Source: CAYSWF01 sp964562905
GTDB taxonomy: Bacteria; Patescibacteriota; Andersenbacteria; UBA10190
Reading direction: 5' to 3'
DNA: 36,323 bases
Assembly: GCA_964562905.1 (NCBI GenBank)
Contig: CAZLVG010000003.1
Coordinates: 1-36,323 of the forward strand
Shown: positions 23,443 through 31,461 of the stretch, in pieces
Position numbering within the stretch: the first letter of the stretch is position 1
Layout: each line of letters opens with the position of its first letter
Notes under the pieces: model-generated
Database searches by the model: none
The model's input: only the letters and a program-made list of their open reading frames with translations
Told to the model about the DNA's origin: nothing
Position numbers and translations under genes: made by a program

Positions 23443-23871
23443 ATGTCATTAATTTCCTACGCGAAGAAACTAGCCGGACTGGACAGAAAAAAACTGGCGC
23501 GCAAAAAAAAGCCCGAGCCGCTGTCTGCTAGAAAAAAGGCCAAAGTCGCGTCCCCGTCGCGGAAGCAGCCCCCACGCCTAAGACCCGGCGCGGCTTCAGG
23601 AGCGATCATAGACTTGCAGTTGCTGGTGACAGAGAAAGGCGCCAGGATGAGCGAGCACAGCGTGGGCACTTTTCGCGTACCCGCTGATGCCACCAAGGGT
23701 CAGATAGCCGCAGCGGTAGGGGCTCGGTATGGGATAAAAGCGAGGAAAGTAAGAACTGTTTCCATAGCTTCCAAACGGCGCCGGCGGGGGCAGACGAAGG
23801 GCGCGACCTCCGCCTGGAAAAAGGCGTATGTGCAGGTAGACGACATCAACGCCCTTAATATTGGAGTCTAA
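23443..23871 (+). CDS. rplW: 50S ribosomal protein uL23
   Basis: The 142-residue protein begins with about 50 very basic residues (KKLAGLDRKKLARKKKPEP, RKKAKVASPSRKQPP) that are not part of the core fold. The conserved domain (LQLLVTEKGARMSEHSVGTF, KVRTVSIASKRRRRGQTKG, WKKAYVQV) follows. The basic tail is unusual in length and probably contacts rRNA. Confidence 0.93.
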   Translation: MSLISYAKKLAGLDRKKLARKKKPEPLSARKKAKVASPSRKQPPRLRPGAASGAIIDLQLLVTEKGARMSEHSVGTFRVPADATKGQIAAAVGARYGIKARKVRTVSIASKRRRRGQTKGATSAWKKAYVQVDDINALNIGV

Positions 23872-23882
23872 CTGGGGTTGTT

Positions 23883-24725
23883 ATGCCTCTGAAAGTTTAC
23901 CGAAAAAACAGAGCGGCCAGGCGCCACGCTTCCAAAGTTGATCGCTCGCGCCTCCACCAGGGCGGTCCGCACCGTCCTCTGGCTGGACCTCGCCGCCAGA
24001 CCAGCGGCCGGGGTAGTCAGGGAAAGATTACGGTACGCCGGCGGGGAGGAGCGGCCACCAGGCGGGCCCGCCTGGTGGATTTCGGCCAGGAAAAGCCGGG
24101 TGTGCCCGCCACAGTAGAGCGGATTGAGTACGATCCTAACCGCTCGTCTCTGGTGGCGCTACTGGTTTACGCTGACGGTGAAAGGAGGTACCGGCTAGCC
24201 TGGCGGGGAGCGGCCCCGGGCGATGAAGTGGTGGTGGAGGAGAAAGCGGCAGAGAGGCCGGGTAACCGCCTGAGGCTGGAAAATGTTACGCCGGGCTTGA
24301 CAGTGTACAACGTGGAGATAAAGAGCGGACGGGGCGGGCGCCTGTTCAGGGCCGCCGGCGCCTACGCTACCGTTATGGATACGGAGGGCAGGCGCACTAT
24401 GTTGAAACTGCCTTCGGGGGAAGTGCGTTACGTGCCGCGGGAAGCTTTTGGTACCGTGGGAGCGGTTGGCAACGCTGACCACCGCCTGGTCAGGCTAGGC
24501 AGCGCGGGGCGCAACCGCCGCCGGGGCCGCCGGCCCAAGGTAAGAGGGAAAGCCATGAATGCCGCCGATCATCCGCACGGCGGAGGAGAAGGGGCACAAC
24601 CGGTTGGCCTAAAGTATCCCAAGACCAAGTGGGGCAAGCCCGCCTTGGGGGTCAAGACAAGGCGTCGCGGGAAGTATTCTGACGCTTTAATAGTAAAACG
24701 GCGCTTGCCAAAGAAGAAAAAGTAA
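23883..24725 (+). CDS. rplB: 50S ribosomal protein uL2
   Basis: This protein near the peptidyl-transferase centre (280 residues) has GRGSQGKITVRRRGG, VERIEYDPNRSSLVALL, LPSGEVRYV and the conserved MNAADHPHGGGEGAQPVG around the essential histidine. It ends SDALIVKRRLPKKKK. Full length. Confidence 0.97.
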   Translation: MPLKVYRKNRAARRHASKVDRSRLHQGGPHRPLAGPRRQTSGRGSQGKITVRRRGGAATRRARLVDFGQEKPGVPATVERIEYDPNRSSLVALLVYADGERRYRLAWRGAAPGDEVVVEEKAAERPGNRLRLENVTPGLTVYNVEIKSGRGGRLFRAAGAYATVMDTEGRRTMLKLPSGEVRYVPREAFGTVGAVGNADHRLVRLGSAGRNRRRGRRPKVRGKAMNAADHPHGGGEGAQPVGLKYPKTKWGKPALGVKTRRRGKYSDALIVKRRLPKKKK

Positions 24726-24738
24726 TTAAACTGTCGTC

Positions 24739-25071
24739 ATGGCTAGATCGCTAAAGAAAGGTAGTCCCTACGTAGACGAGAAGCTTCTAAAGAAAGTCAA
24801 GAAGCTAAAGGCCGGCGACCGTACGGTTATTAAAACGTGGTCGCGCCGTTCCACCGTTTATCCGGAAATGGTAGGTTTTCGTTTCGGCGTTCATAACGGT
24901 AAGGAGCACGTGGAAATTCTGGTTTCGGAGGACATGGTGGGCCATAAGTTGGGGGAGTTTGCCCCTACGCGCAAGTTTGTAAAGCACGGCGGTCGCGTGC
25001 AAAGAGAGGCGGAAGCTGCCGCTCAGCAGGCAGCCAGCCAGGCCAAAGCATCCGGCCAAGACGCCAAGTAA
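24739..25071 (+). CDS. rpsS: 30S ribosomal protein uS19
   Basis: The 110-residue protein starts MARSLKKGSPYVDEKLLKK and includes TWSRRSTVYPEMVGFRFGVHNGKEHVE-type conserved blocks and LGEFAPTRKF. An extra Ala/Gln-rich tail of about 20 residues follows the usual end. The next gene is separated by 165 bp containing a palindromic element. Confidence 0.96.
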   Translation: MARSLKKGSPYVDEKLLKKVKKLKAGDRTVIKTWSRRSTVYPEMVGFRFGVHNGKEHVEILVSEDMVGHKLGEFAPTRKFVKHGGRVQREAEAAAQQAASQAKASGQDAK

Positions 25072-25085
25072 ACTGATGTGACCTA

Positions 25086-25216
25086 TGCTAATTAATCTAG
25101 CTGCGAGAACCGCCAACCGCTTACTAGCCGGGCCGGGGGCTCCGCGCCGGACACACCTGTCCGCCGCGTGGGGGTGCATGGCCTGGACATGACCCGCGGC
25201 GGGTGTCTAATTAGCA
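25086..25216. repeat. Divergent palindromic element between rpsS and rplV
   Basis: The ends tgctaatta (25086-25094) and taattagca (25208-25216) form a perfect 9-bp inverted repeat. Internal gtgggggtgcatggcc resembles the minus-strand core of copies A and C. The rest is GC-rich and not clearly alignable, so membership in the same family is uncertain. The normal rpsS-rplV spacer is a few bases. Confidence 0.5.
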
Positions 25217-25236
25217 CAGATCGTAACTAATGTTCT

Positions 25237-25788
25237 ATGGAAGTGACCGCTAAATTGAGTAACGCTCGCATGTCTCCCCGCAAGGTGAGAAGGTTGTCGC
25301 GAGTCCTGGTTGGTAGTCCGGCTCGTGAGGCCAGGGCGCAGCTTACCTGGCAAAAGGGCAAGGCGGCCGGCGTGGTAGGCAAGCTGTTAGATTCAGCTGT
25401 GGCTAACGCACGGAATAATTTTGAGCTGGAAGAGAACAATTTGCGCGTGGCGGACATCAAGGTCAACGAAGGGATGCGTTTTAAGCGTTGGCGTCCGCGT
25501 AGCCGCGGGATGGCTCATCCCTATGTGAAAAGGACATCCCATATTACGGTGGTGCTGAGCGAACTGGGAACTGACGACACTGCCGAGAGGCGGTCCGGTA
25601 AAAGGCCGGACATTCAGACGTTGTCTGTGGATGAGCTGGCGGACCGGGGAGGCGTAGGCGGCGAAGAGAAAAAAGCTCCCGCGGGCGGAAAGCTTTCCCC
25701 GCCGAAAAAAATCAGTGCGTTTCAAAAAGTCAAGATGGGACAACAGGGCGGCAACAAGAAGAAAACCCACCGCCGGAAGAGTGTTTAA
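25237..25788 (+). CDS. rplV: 50S ribosomal protein uL22, with C-terminal extension
   Basis: The first 110 residues are standard uL22: AKLSNARMSPRKVRRLSRVL, LLDSAVANARNN and RPRSRGMAHPYVKRTSHITVVL (the tunnel hairpin). A further 70 residues (SGKRPDIQTLSVDEL, KKAPAGGKLSPPKK, GGNKKKTHRRKSV) extend the C-terminus as a charged, low-complexity tail. Confidence 0.95.
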   Translation: MEVTAKLSNARMSPRKVRRLSRVLVGSPAREARAQLTWQKGKAAGVVGKLLDSAVANARNNFELEENNLRVADIKVNEGMRFKRWRPRSRGMAHPYVKRTSHITVVLSELGTDDTAERRSGKRPDIQTLSVDELADRGGVGGEEKKAPAGGKLSPPKKISAFQKVKMGQQGGNKKKTHRRKSV

Positions 25789-25805
25789 GGTGTTAATTGT
25801 TAATT

Positions 25806-26576
25806 ATGGGAAGAAAGACTAATCCTAAAATACTGCGCGCGGGCAATATCCTGCGATCCTGGGACAGCCGCTGGTTCGCGGACAGGCGGGCTGATTTTCG
25901 CGGTAATTTTCTGGATGACGTTAAGATCCGCAAGTATTTTTCCGAAAAGTTGCGGGGCGCCTCCGTCTCGCGGGTGGAAATTGAGCGAGGACCCGCTAAA
26001 TCCTCTGGGCAATGGCAAGAAATAACCTTGACAGTGCACACTTCCCGCCCCGCCATAGTAATTGGGCGGGGAGGTTCTGGCGTTGAGCAGATTCAGCGCG
26101 ACCTGTCGCGCCGCCTGGGCGGAGACAAGAGGCTGCAGATAAACGTGCAGGAGGTACACAACCCGGACACGGACGCCGCGGCCGTGGCTACCCAGATCGT
26201 GGAGCAGCTGGAGAGGCGTTTTCCGTTCCGGCGTGTTATGAAGCAGTCGGTTTCCCGCACTATGCAGGCAGGCGCGCTGGGAGTCAGAGTGTCGTTTTCG
26301 GGACGGCTCAACGGAGCGGAAATTGCCCGTACGGAATGGCTGTCTGAAGGCAGCGTGCCGATGCACACTTTCCGCGCTGATATCTCTTACGCCCAGCGTA
26401 CAGCTTTTACCACCTACGGGACGGTGGGAGTAAAGGTCTGGATTAACCGGGGCGACCTATTGCCAAGAGAGGAAGAGCCGGGCGAACAGCGCCAGGCACG
26501 GGTCAGCTCCCGCCGGCGTTCACTGGCCGATAAAGCCAGAGAAACCAAGGACTATGTTACTTCCCAGAAGAGTTAA
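25806..26576 (+). CDS. rpsC: 30S ribosomal protein uS3
   Basis: It is 256 residues with the start MGRKTNPKILRAGN, the KH domain loop IGRGGSGVEQIQRDL (about 82-96) and the C-terminal QRTAFTTYGTVGVKVWINRGD. The ATG at 25806 is preferred over a TTG nine bases earlier. A basic tail overlaps the next gene by 23 bp. Confidence 0.96.
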   Translation: MGRKTNPKILRAGNILRSWDSRWFADRRADFRGNFLDDVKIRKYFSEKLRGASVSRVEIERGPAKSSGQWQEITLTVHTSRPAIVIGRGGSGVEQIQRDLSRRLGGDKRLQINVQEVHNPDTDAAAVATQIVEQLERRFPFRRVMKQSVSRTMQAGALGVRVSFSGRLNGAEIARTEWLSEGSVPMHTFRADISYAQRTAFTTYGTVGVKVWINRGDLLPREEEPGEQRQARVSSRRRSLADKARETKDYVTSQKS

Positions 26577-26967
26577 GTACCGCAAGCGTAGGCAGGGCAC
26601 GGTGAAGGGAGCCAGTGGCCGAGCCAACCAGCTGGCTTTTGGGCGGTACGGTTTAAAAGCCCTGGAAAACCGCTGGGTGACGGTGCGCCAGATAGAAGCG
26701 GCTCGCCGGGCCATGACTAGATTTGTTAAGAGGACTGGCAAGATCTGGATTAGGATTTTTCCCGATAAGCCGGTAACCCGTAAGGGCCAGGAAGTACCCA
26801 TGGGGCAAGGCAAGGGTTCCGTGGACCATTTTGTGGCAGTGGTAAAGCGCGGCCGGATAATGTTTGAAATGGATGGTGTCAGCGAAGAGGAGGCCGAGGA
26901 GGCTATGCGTTTGGCCAGCAGGAAACTGCCTATAGCCACCCGTTTTGTGAAGAGAAATTATGGTTAA
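26554..26967 (+). CDS. rplP: 50S ribosomal protein uL16
   Basis: The 137-residue protein starts MLLPRRVKYRKRRQG and contains LAFGRYGLKALENRWVT, RIFPDKPVTRKGQEVPMGQGKG and VDHFVAVVKRGRIMFEMDGV. It overlaps rpsC at its start and rpmC by 8 bp at its end. Confidence 0.97.
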   Translation: MLLPRRVKYRKRRQGTVKGASGRANQLAFGRYGLKALENRWVTVRQIEAARRAMTRFVKRTGKIWIRIFPDKPVTRKGQEVPMGQGKGSVDHFVAVVKRGRIMFEMDGVSEEEAEEAMRLASRKLPIATRFVKRNYG

Positions 26968-27160
26968 AACCAGAGATTTAAGGGAATTGGACACCCGGCG
27001 TCTTGAGGCGCGCCTTCAGGAGATGGCTGTGGAGTATCAGTCGCGGTTGGAAGAGGTACGGCTGGGCAAGGATAAGAATCACGCGCAACTGCACGGCTTG
27101 AGAAAAGACGTGGCGCGGATCAAGACCGTACTGCGGGAGAAACTGGAGGAAAAGGCATGA
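26960..27160 (+). CDS. rpmC: 50S ribosomal protein uL29
   Basis: This 66-residue two-helix protein has LRELDTRRLEARLQEMAVEY and LHGLRKDVARIKTVLREKL, the normal uL29 pattern. It overlaps both neighbours. Confidence 0.95.
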   Translation: MVKTRDLRELDTRRLEARLQEMAVEYQSRLEEVRLGKDKNHAQLHGLRKDVARIKTVLREKLEEKA

Positions 27161-27366
27161 AAGGCGTGGTAATAAAAAAGTCGGGTGACAAGACGGTAAC
27201 AGTAGAGGTGACCCGGGTGTCGCGCCACTCCCGTTACGGCAAGAAAACGGTGTCCACCAGGCGTTGGCTGGTCCATGACCCGGACAATAGGGCCGTAGCG
27301 GGACAGTGGGTGGTTTTCCGCCCTACGCGTCCCTTATCTGCCCGCAAGCGATGGGTAGTGGTTTAA
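27157..27366 (+). CDS. rpsQ: 30S ribosomal protein uS17
   Basis: This 69-residue OB-fold protein is shorter than the usual 80-90 residues at both ends but keeps GDKTVTVEVTRVSRHSRYGK, the acidic loop VHDPDNRAVAGQWVVF and the RPLSARKRWVVV end. Its ATG overlaps the rpmC stop (ATGA). Confidence 0.94.
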   Translation: MKGVVIKKSGDKTVTVEVTRVSRHSRYGKKTVSTRRWLVHDPDNRAVAGQWVVFRPTRPLSARKRWVVV

Positions 27367-27392
27367 GGTGTTTTTTTTGGTGGCTTGTCGTT

Positions 27393-27767
27393 ATGATCCA
27401 CGAGAAGAGCAAATTAGCGGTGGCCGACAACTCCGGCGCGCGGCTGCTGGAAGTGATAAGGGTGCTGGGAGGCACTAGGCGCCGCTACGCGTACTTGGGC
27501 GACGTGGTGGTGGCGACGGTCAAATCCGCCGAGCCCAGATCGGCGGTTAAGAAGGGGGAGGTAGTGTGCGCCGTGCTGGTGAGGGTGAGAAAGGAACACC
27601 AGCGGCCAGACGGCTCGGCTATCAGATTTGATGATAATGCCGCTATTGTGGTGCAGAAAGACAATAAGAGAGATTTGTTGGGCACCCGGGTTTTCGGGCC
27701 GGTGGCGCGTGAAGTCAGAAGCAAAGGGCATCAGAAGATCATATCGTTAGCCCCGGAAGTATGGTAA
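27393..27767 (+). CDS. rplN: 50S ribosomal protein uL14
   Basis: The 124-residue protein starts MIHEKSKLAVADNSGARLLEV and keeps RRYAYLGDVVVATVKSAEP, VVCAVLVRVRKEHQRPDGS and RVFGPVAREVR. A longer frame from 27306 starts inside rpsQ and is not supported. Confidence 0.97.
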   Translation: MIHEKSKLAVADNSGARLLEVIRVLGGTRRRYAYLGDVVVATVKSAEPRSAVKKGEVVCAVLVRVRKEHQRPDGSAIRFDDNAAIVVQKDNKRDLLGTRVFGPVAREVRSKGHQKIISLAPEVW

Positions 27768-28108
27768 GCGGTAAAGCTGAAAAATTAAACAAAAGACACC
27801 CGCGTATACGGCGCGGTGATACGGTGCGGGTGGTGACCGGCAAGGATAAAGGCAAAAAAGCCAAGGTGATGGCGGTGCTTCCCAAGGAAGACAAGGTATT
27901 GGTGGAGGGTGTCAATATGGTTAAAAAGCACGTGCGGCCTAAGAGAAGCGGTGAGAAAGGCCAGAGGGTTTCCGTGGCCGCGCCGGTGCATATCTCCAAC
28001 GTGCAGCTGGTTTGCCCCTCTTGTAAAAAGAGCAGCCGCGTGGGCGTAAAGCGCCAAGATCGCCGACGGCAGCGCGTGTGCAAGAAGTGCCAGGCGGTAA
28101 TTGATTAG
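27761..28108 (+). CDS. rplX: 50S ribosomal protein uL24
   Basis: This 115-residue assembly-initiator protein has the KOW motif IRRGDTVRVVTGKDKGKKAKV (near residues 16-36) and HVRPKRSGEKGQRVSVAAPVH-type segments. The C-terminus has four cysteines (CPSCKKSS, CKKCQ), as in forms that bind zinc. It overlaps rplN by 7 bp. Confidence 0.96.
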   Translation: MVSGKAEKLNKRHPRIRRGDTVRVVTGKDKGKKAKVMAVLPKEDKVLVEGVNMVKKHVRPKRSGEKGQRVSVAAPVHISNVQLVCPSCKKSSRVGVKRQDRRRQRVCKKCQAVID

Positions 28109-28125
28109 AGGACAAGTTTAGCCCT

Positions 28126-28671
28126 ATGAGTGATAGTGATAATAATAAGGTTTTACCAGAAAATCATGGTGCCGGACTGGCGGCCAAGAATGTTCACGCT
28201 GTGCCCAAGGTGAGTAAAGTGCTAGTTAGCGTGGGGGTGGGCAAGCACCGCGACGATAAAGGTTACCTGGAAGCGGTAAAATCGGACTTGAAAGCCATAA
28301 CGGGTCAGGCTCCCCACGGTCGGCCGGCCAAAAAGGCTGTGTCGGGTTTCAGCGTGCGCCGGGGCAATTTGGTAGCCTTCCGCGTAACTTTAAGAGGACA
28401 GCGCGGGCGTGATTTTATTTATCGGCTAGTCCATGTTACGCTGCCGCGCGTACGCGATTTTAGAGGTATACCCTTGAGTTGCTTTGACGGCCGGGGAAAC
28501 TTGAGCCTTGGCTTGCGGGAGCAGCTAGCTTTTCCGGAGATACACCCGGAAAAAACGGACGTCATATTCGGCGTACAGGTGACCATAGTTACTACCGCGG
28601 GCAATGACCGGGGCGGCGCCGAGCTGTTAAAATCGATGGGCTTTCCTTTGGCGGAGGACAAGAAAAGGTAA
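28126..28671 (+). CDS. rplE: 50S ribosomal protein uL5
   Basis: This 5S rRNA-binding protein (181 residues) has VPKVSKVLVSVGVGKHRDDK, ITGQAPHGRPAKKAVSGFSVRR-type blocks, LRGQRGRDFIYRLV and LPRVRDFRG. An N-terminal stretch of about 20 residues is not conserved. The next gene follows only after 235 bp. Confidence 0.95.
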   Translation: MSDSDNNKVLPENHGAGLAAKNVHAVPKVSKVLVSVGVGKHRDDKGYLEAVKSDLKAITGQAPHGRPAKKAVSGFSVRRGNLVAFRVTLRGQRGRDFIYRLVHVTLPRVRDFRGIPLSCFDGRGNLSLGLREQLAFPEIHPEKTDVIFGVQVTIVTTAGNDRGGAELLKSMGFPLAEDKKR

Positions 28672-28906
28672 CTCCTTATTTACATGCAAGTGCTTAACGG
28701 CAGCGGCGGCAGCTGGCTTATCTTGGCCAGCCTCGCGGAAGTAAGCCCGGCAGGTCCACTTGGCCGCGGGCCCCAGCTAGCTCTTAAAAGGTTGGCCGCC
28801 GGCGCGGCGGTAGCGCCCGCTTGCCGTATGCTTTTCAGGTGGGTAAAAGAGTTATTTAAGAAAACCACTTGACTTATAACCTTAATTCAGTGAATTGTTA
28901 ACGGGT
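28672..28906. other. Unusual 235-bp spacer between rplE and rpsN
   Basis: These genes are normally almost adjacent. The spacer contains a 62-codon frame (28684-28872) with an Ala/Gly/Leu-rich product that resembles no family, several GC-rich short inverted repeats and an AT-rich end near rpsN. I see no convincing gene. Confidence 0.5.
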
Positions 28907-29092
28907 ATGGCTACAGCATCCCAAATAGCTAAAAGTAAAAAAAGGCCGAAGTATAAAACCAGGCTTAACCGGCGCTGCTACCTATGCGGGCGCAAGCGTG
29001 CTTACATGCGAGACTTCGGGCTTTGCCGGATATGCTTTCGTGAGCAGGCCGAATGGGGAAATATACCCGGCATCAGAAAGTCCTCCTGGTAG
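28907..29092 (+). CDS. rpsN: 30S ribosomal protein uS14, zinc type
   Basis: This 61-residue short (type Z) uS14 has CYLCGRKRAYMRDFGLCRIC providing four cysteines for zinc and ends NIPGIRKSSW. The ATG at 28907 fits the family; an upstream start at 28895 would add four residues. Confidence 0.96.
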   Translation: MATASQIAKSKKRPKYKTRLNRRCYLCGRKRAYMRDFGLCRICFREQAEWGNIPGIRKSSW

Positions 29093-29106
29093 TTTTATTA
29101 AATCCC

Positions 29107-29496
29107 ATGGATCCTGTAGCAGACATGTTGACATCTATTGTTACCGCGCAGCGTGCCGGCAAAGAGCGTATAGCGGTGCCGTATTCCCGTTTTAAGCAGC
29201 GGTTAGCTCTTCTACTTCAGGAGAAAAAGATGATTAGCAAAATTAGGGTGCAGGAGGGCGTCAAGCCCAAGCTGATCATGACCTTGGCGTACGAGCAAGG
29301 CCGCCCGAAGATACGGCAGGTTAAGCGGTTAAGCCGCCCCGGACGGCGGCTTTACGCGGCTAGGGAAGACTTGCCATGGCCTGGCGGCCGGCCCGGTTTC
29401 TATGTGGTATCCACCTCTCGCGGGCTGATGGACGTTAAGACAGCGCGCAGTCAGGGGGTAGGGGGAGAACTTGTTTGTGCCGTGTGGGAGTCGTAG
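29107..29496 (+). CDS. rpsH: 30S ribosomal protein uS8
   Basis: The 129-residue protein starts MDPVADMLTSIVTAQRAGK and has VPYSRFKQRLALLLQ, SRPGRRLYA and the C-terminal STSRGLMDVKTARSQGVGGE. The frame upstream to 29053 overlaps rpsN and is not used. Confidence 0.97.
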   Translation: MDPVADMLTSIVTAQRAGKERIAVPYSRFKQRLALLLQEKKMISKIRVQEGVKPKLIMTLAYEQGRPKIRQVKRLSRPGRRLYAAREDLPWPGGRPGFYVVSTSRGLMDVKTARSQGVGGELVCAVWES

Positions 29497-29505
29497 AAAA
29501 CAGAT

Positions 29506-30048
29506 ATGTCTCGGATAGGAAAAAAACCGATTGAAGTGCCGCCGGGAGTGGAGGTCAAAACAGCAGGCCAGGTTGTTAGCGCTGACGGGCCTAAAGGCAA
29601 GCTGCAGTATGTCGTACACCCGGAGGTGCAGGTAAAGCTGAAAAACGACCGGCTGTTATGCGAGGTGAAAAGTGGCGGCAGGAAGGCGTCAGCGCTGTGG
29701 GGCACTACCCGCTCGCGCCTGGCTAATATGATTGAGGGGGTGAGCCGGGGGTACAGCAAGCAGCTGGAGTTACGGGGAGTGGGGTATCGGGCCGCGCTTA
29801 AAGGCGGAAATTTGGAGCTGGAAGTGGGGTATTCCCACCGGGTACTTGTTGAAGCGCCTGCGGGCATTACTTTCAGCGTGGAAAAAGAGATTATCACGGT
29901 GGAGGGAGTGGACAAAGTCCTGGTAGGACAAGCGGCAGCTGATATCAGGCGGGTTCGTAAACCGGAACCTTACCAAGGCAAAGGCATCCGCTATCGGGGT
30001 GAGCAGGTGCGCCGCAAGGCCGGCAAGGTGGTAGGGGCGGCCGCGTAA
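29506..30048 (+). CDS. rplF: 50S ribosomal protein uL6
   Basis: It is 180 residues with start SRIGKKPIEVPPGVEV and the two repeated alpha-beta domains. Family marks are TRSRLANMIEGVSRGYSKQL, VGYRA and KPEPYQGKGIRYRGEQVRRK. Complete. Confidence 0.97.
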   Translation: MSRIGKKPIEVPPGVEVKTAGQVVSADGPKGKLQYVVHPEVQVKLKNDRLLCEVKSGGRKASALWGTTRSRLANMIEGVSRGYSKQLELRGVGYRAALKGGNLELEVGYSHRVLVEAPAGITFSVEKEIITVEGVDKVLVGQAAADIRRVRKPEPYQGKGIRYRGEQVRRKAGKVVGAAA

Positions 30049-30059
30049 CTATAGAGGTA

Positions 30060-30167
30060 ACATTATGAATGCCACTATCCTTGTGACGGGCCCTGTATCG
30101 TGGCCCTGCACCCCCACGCCGCGCCACCCGTTTATTTTAAAGAGCGGCATGGCATATTTCATAATGT
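30060..30167. repeat. Palindromic interspersed repeat, copy C, inside the spc operon
   Basis: Acattatgaa (30060-30069) and ttcataatgt (30158-30167) pair perfectly. Inner atgccact pairs with agcggcat. The core gacgggccc, gtggccctgcacccccac, gccgcgccacccgttta and agagcggcatggcat matches the other copies. It fills the rplF-rplR spacer and would be transcribed as a hairpin within the operon mRNA. Confidence 0.8.
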
Positions 30168-30186
30168 GATAGCTATACTTATCGCC

Positions 30187-30522
30187 ATGGACAAGACACT
30201 TAGAGAAAAGCGGAAAAGGAGAGTCAGAAGCCGGATTAGAGGCACGGCTGGGCGTCCGCGGGTGTCCGTTTTTAGGGGTGGGTCCACTGTGGGCCTGCAA
30301 TTTATTGATGACGAGGCTGGGCACACGCTGTTGTCCGTTACCCACCGGAGCAAGGATCGCCACTGTGGAGTGAAGGAAGCGGAAGCGCTGGGCCGGCGGG
30401 CCGCGCGCCAGGCCGTCCGGCAAGGCATAAAAACGGCCGTTTTTGATCGCAACGGTTACGTCTATCACGGACGTGTTAAGGCCACGGCGCAAGGCATGCG
30501 CCGGGAGGGGCTTAAATTATGA
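30187..30522 (+). CDS. rplR: 50S ribosomal protein uL18
   Basis: This 111-residue 5S rRNA-binding protein has KRRVRSRIRGTAGRPRVSVFRG, then GRRAARQAVRQGIKTAVFDRNGY-type blocks and YHGRVKATAQGMRREGLKL. The ATG at 30187 fits the family. A frame from 30100 lies inside the palindrome. It overlaps rpsE by 4 bp. Confidence 0.96.
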   Translation: MDKTLREKRKRRVRSRIRGTAGRPRVSVFRGGSTVGLQFIDDEAGHTLLSVTHRSKDRHCGVKEAEALGRRAARQAVRQGIKTAVFDRNGYVYHGRVKATAQGMRREGLKL

Positions 30523-30989
30523 CGGCTGAAGCCAAGAGGCGGGTCTTCGCCGCCGCTGCTTCGGAGCAGGAGTTTGACCATGAAGTTTTGCATGTAGCCC
30601 GTGTAGTGCGGGTGGTGAAAGGCGGACGCCGTTTCAGTTTCCGCGTGGCGGTAGTGGCCGGCGACAGGTCGGGCCGGGTAGGATTTGGCCTAGGTAAAAG
30701 CCGCGATGTGCAAACTGCCATACAGAAAGCGTACAACCAGGCGGTGAAGAATATCGTGAAAGTAAAACTTAAGGAAGGCACTGTCCCCCACGAGACTTCT
30801 TCCAAGTATAAGGGGGCGGAGATTTTGCTGCGTCCGGCGCGGCCCGGCACCGGTATTATTGCTGGCGGTATTGTTCGAACGGTGGCTGACCTGGCCGGCA
30901 TACGCGACTTGGTGGCTAAAAGATTTGGTTCCAACAACAAGGCGAGTAACGCCAAGGCGACCATAGCTGCCTTGGAGAAGATACGCTAG
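30519..30989 (+). CDS. rpsE: 30S ribosomal protein uS5
   Basis: The 156-residue protein has the double-stranded RNA-binding start VVRVVKGGRRFSFRVAVV, GFGLGKSRDVQTAIQKA and the C-terminal GTGIIAGGIVRTVADLAGI. It is directly followed by rplO: no rpmD (uL30) lies between, as in CPR genomes. Confidence 0.97.
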   Translation: MTAEAKRRVFAAAASEQEFDHEVLHVARVVRVVKGGRRFSFRVAVVAGDRSGRVGFGLGKSRDVQTAIQKAYNQAVKNIVKVKLKEGTVPHETSSKYKGAEILLRPARPGTGIIAGGIVRTVADLAGIRDLVAKRFGSNNKASNAKATIAALEKIR

Positions 30990-30999
30990 CAAGCGACGT

Positions 31000-31455
31000 A
31001 TGCAGGCGTTTTTGTTGCCAAAGACGGTCAGCCGCCGGAAAAGGCTGGGCCGCGGCATTGGCAAAAGGGGAGCTAAGTCGGGCCGGGGCATGAAGGGCCA
31101 GCGTTCACGGGCTGGCTACACGGCCAGGGCTGGCTTTGAGGGCGGGCAGACGCCCCTGTACCAGCGGCTGCCTAAAGGACGGGGCGCCAAGCGGAAGTTT
31201 GCTTCTCGGACCGTTAAGCCTTACGCGGTTAAAACACAGCAGCTGAACTGCTTTGCCAAAGATGACGTGGTGGGTACGGCGGCTCTAAAGAAAGCCGGAC
31301 TGGTACCCGCCAGGCAGCATAGCGTTAAACTTATAAAAAAGGGAGATCTTAAGCGCAAGTTAACCGTGAGGGTACACGCGGCCACGGCTGGGGCTGTCTT
31401 TCAAGTGGAGCAGGCCGGAGGTAAAGTAGAAATAATAAGGAGAAACAAAAGATAG
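31000..31455 (+). CDS. rplO: 50S ribosomal protein uL15
   Basis: It is 151 residues with the glycine-rich RNA-binding region RLGRGIGKRGAKSGRGMKGQ and ARAGFEGGQTPLYQRLPK. The C-terminal half includes LTVRVHAATAGAVFQVEQAGG. Full length, 6 bp before secY. Confidence 0.96.
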   Translation: MQAFLLPKTVSRRKRLGRGIGKRGAKSGRGMKGQRSRAGYTARAGFEGGQTPLYQRLPKGRGAKRKFASRTVKPYAVKTQQLNCFAKDDVVGTAALKKAGLVPARQHSVKLIKKGDLKRKLTVRVHAATAGAVFQVEQAGGKVEIIRRNKR

Positions 31456-31461
31456 GCAGCG

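Noticed and set aside
28684..28872. 62-codon frame between rplE and rpsN
   Set aside because: No ribosome-binding site, no recognised family, biased Ala/Gly/Leu composition; kept only as a spacer note.
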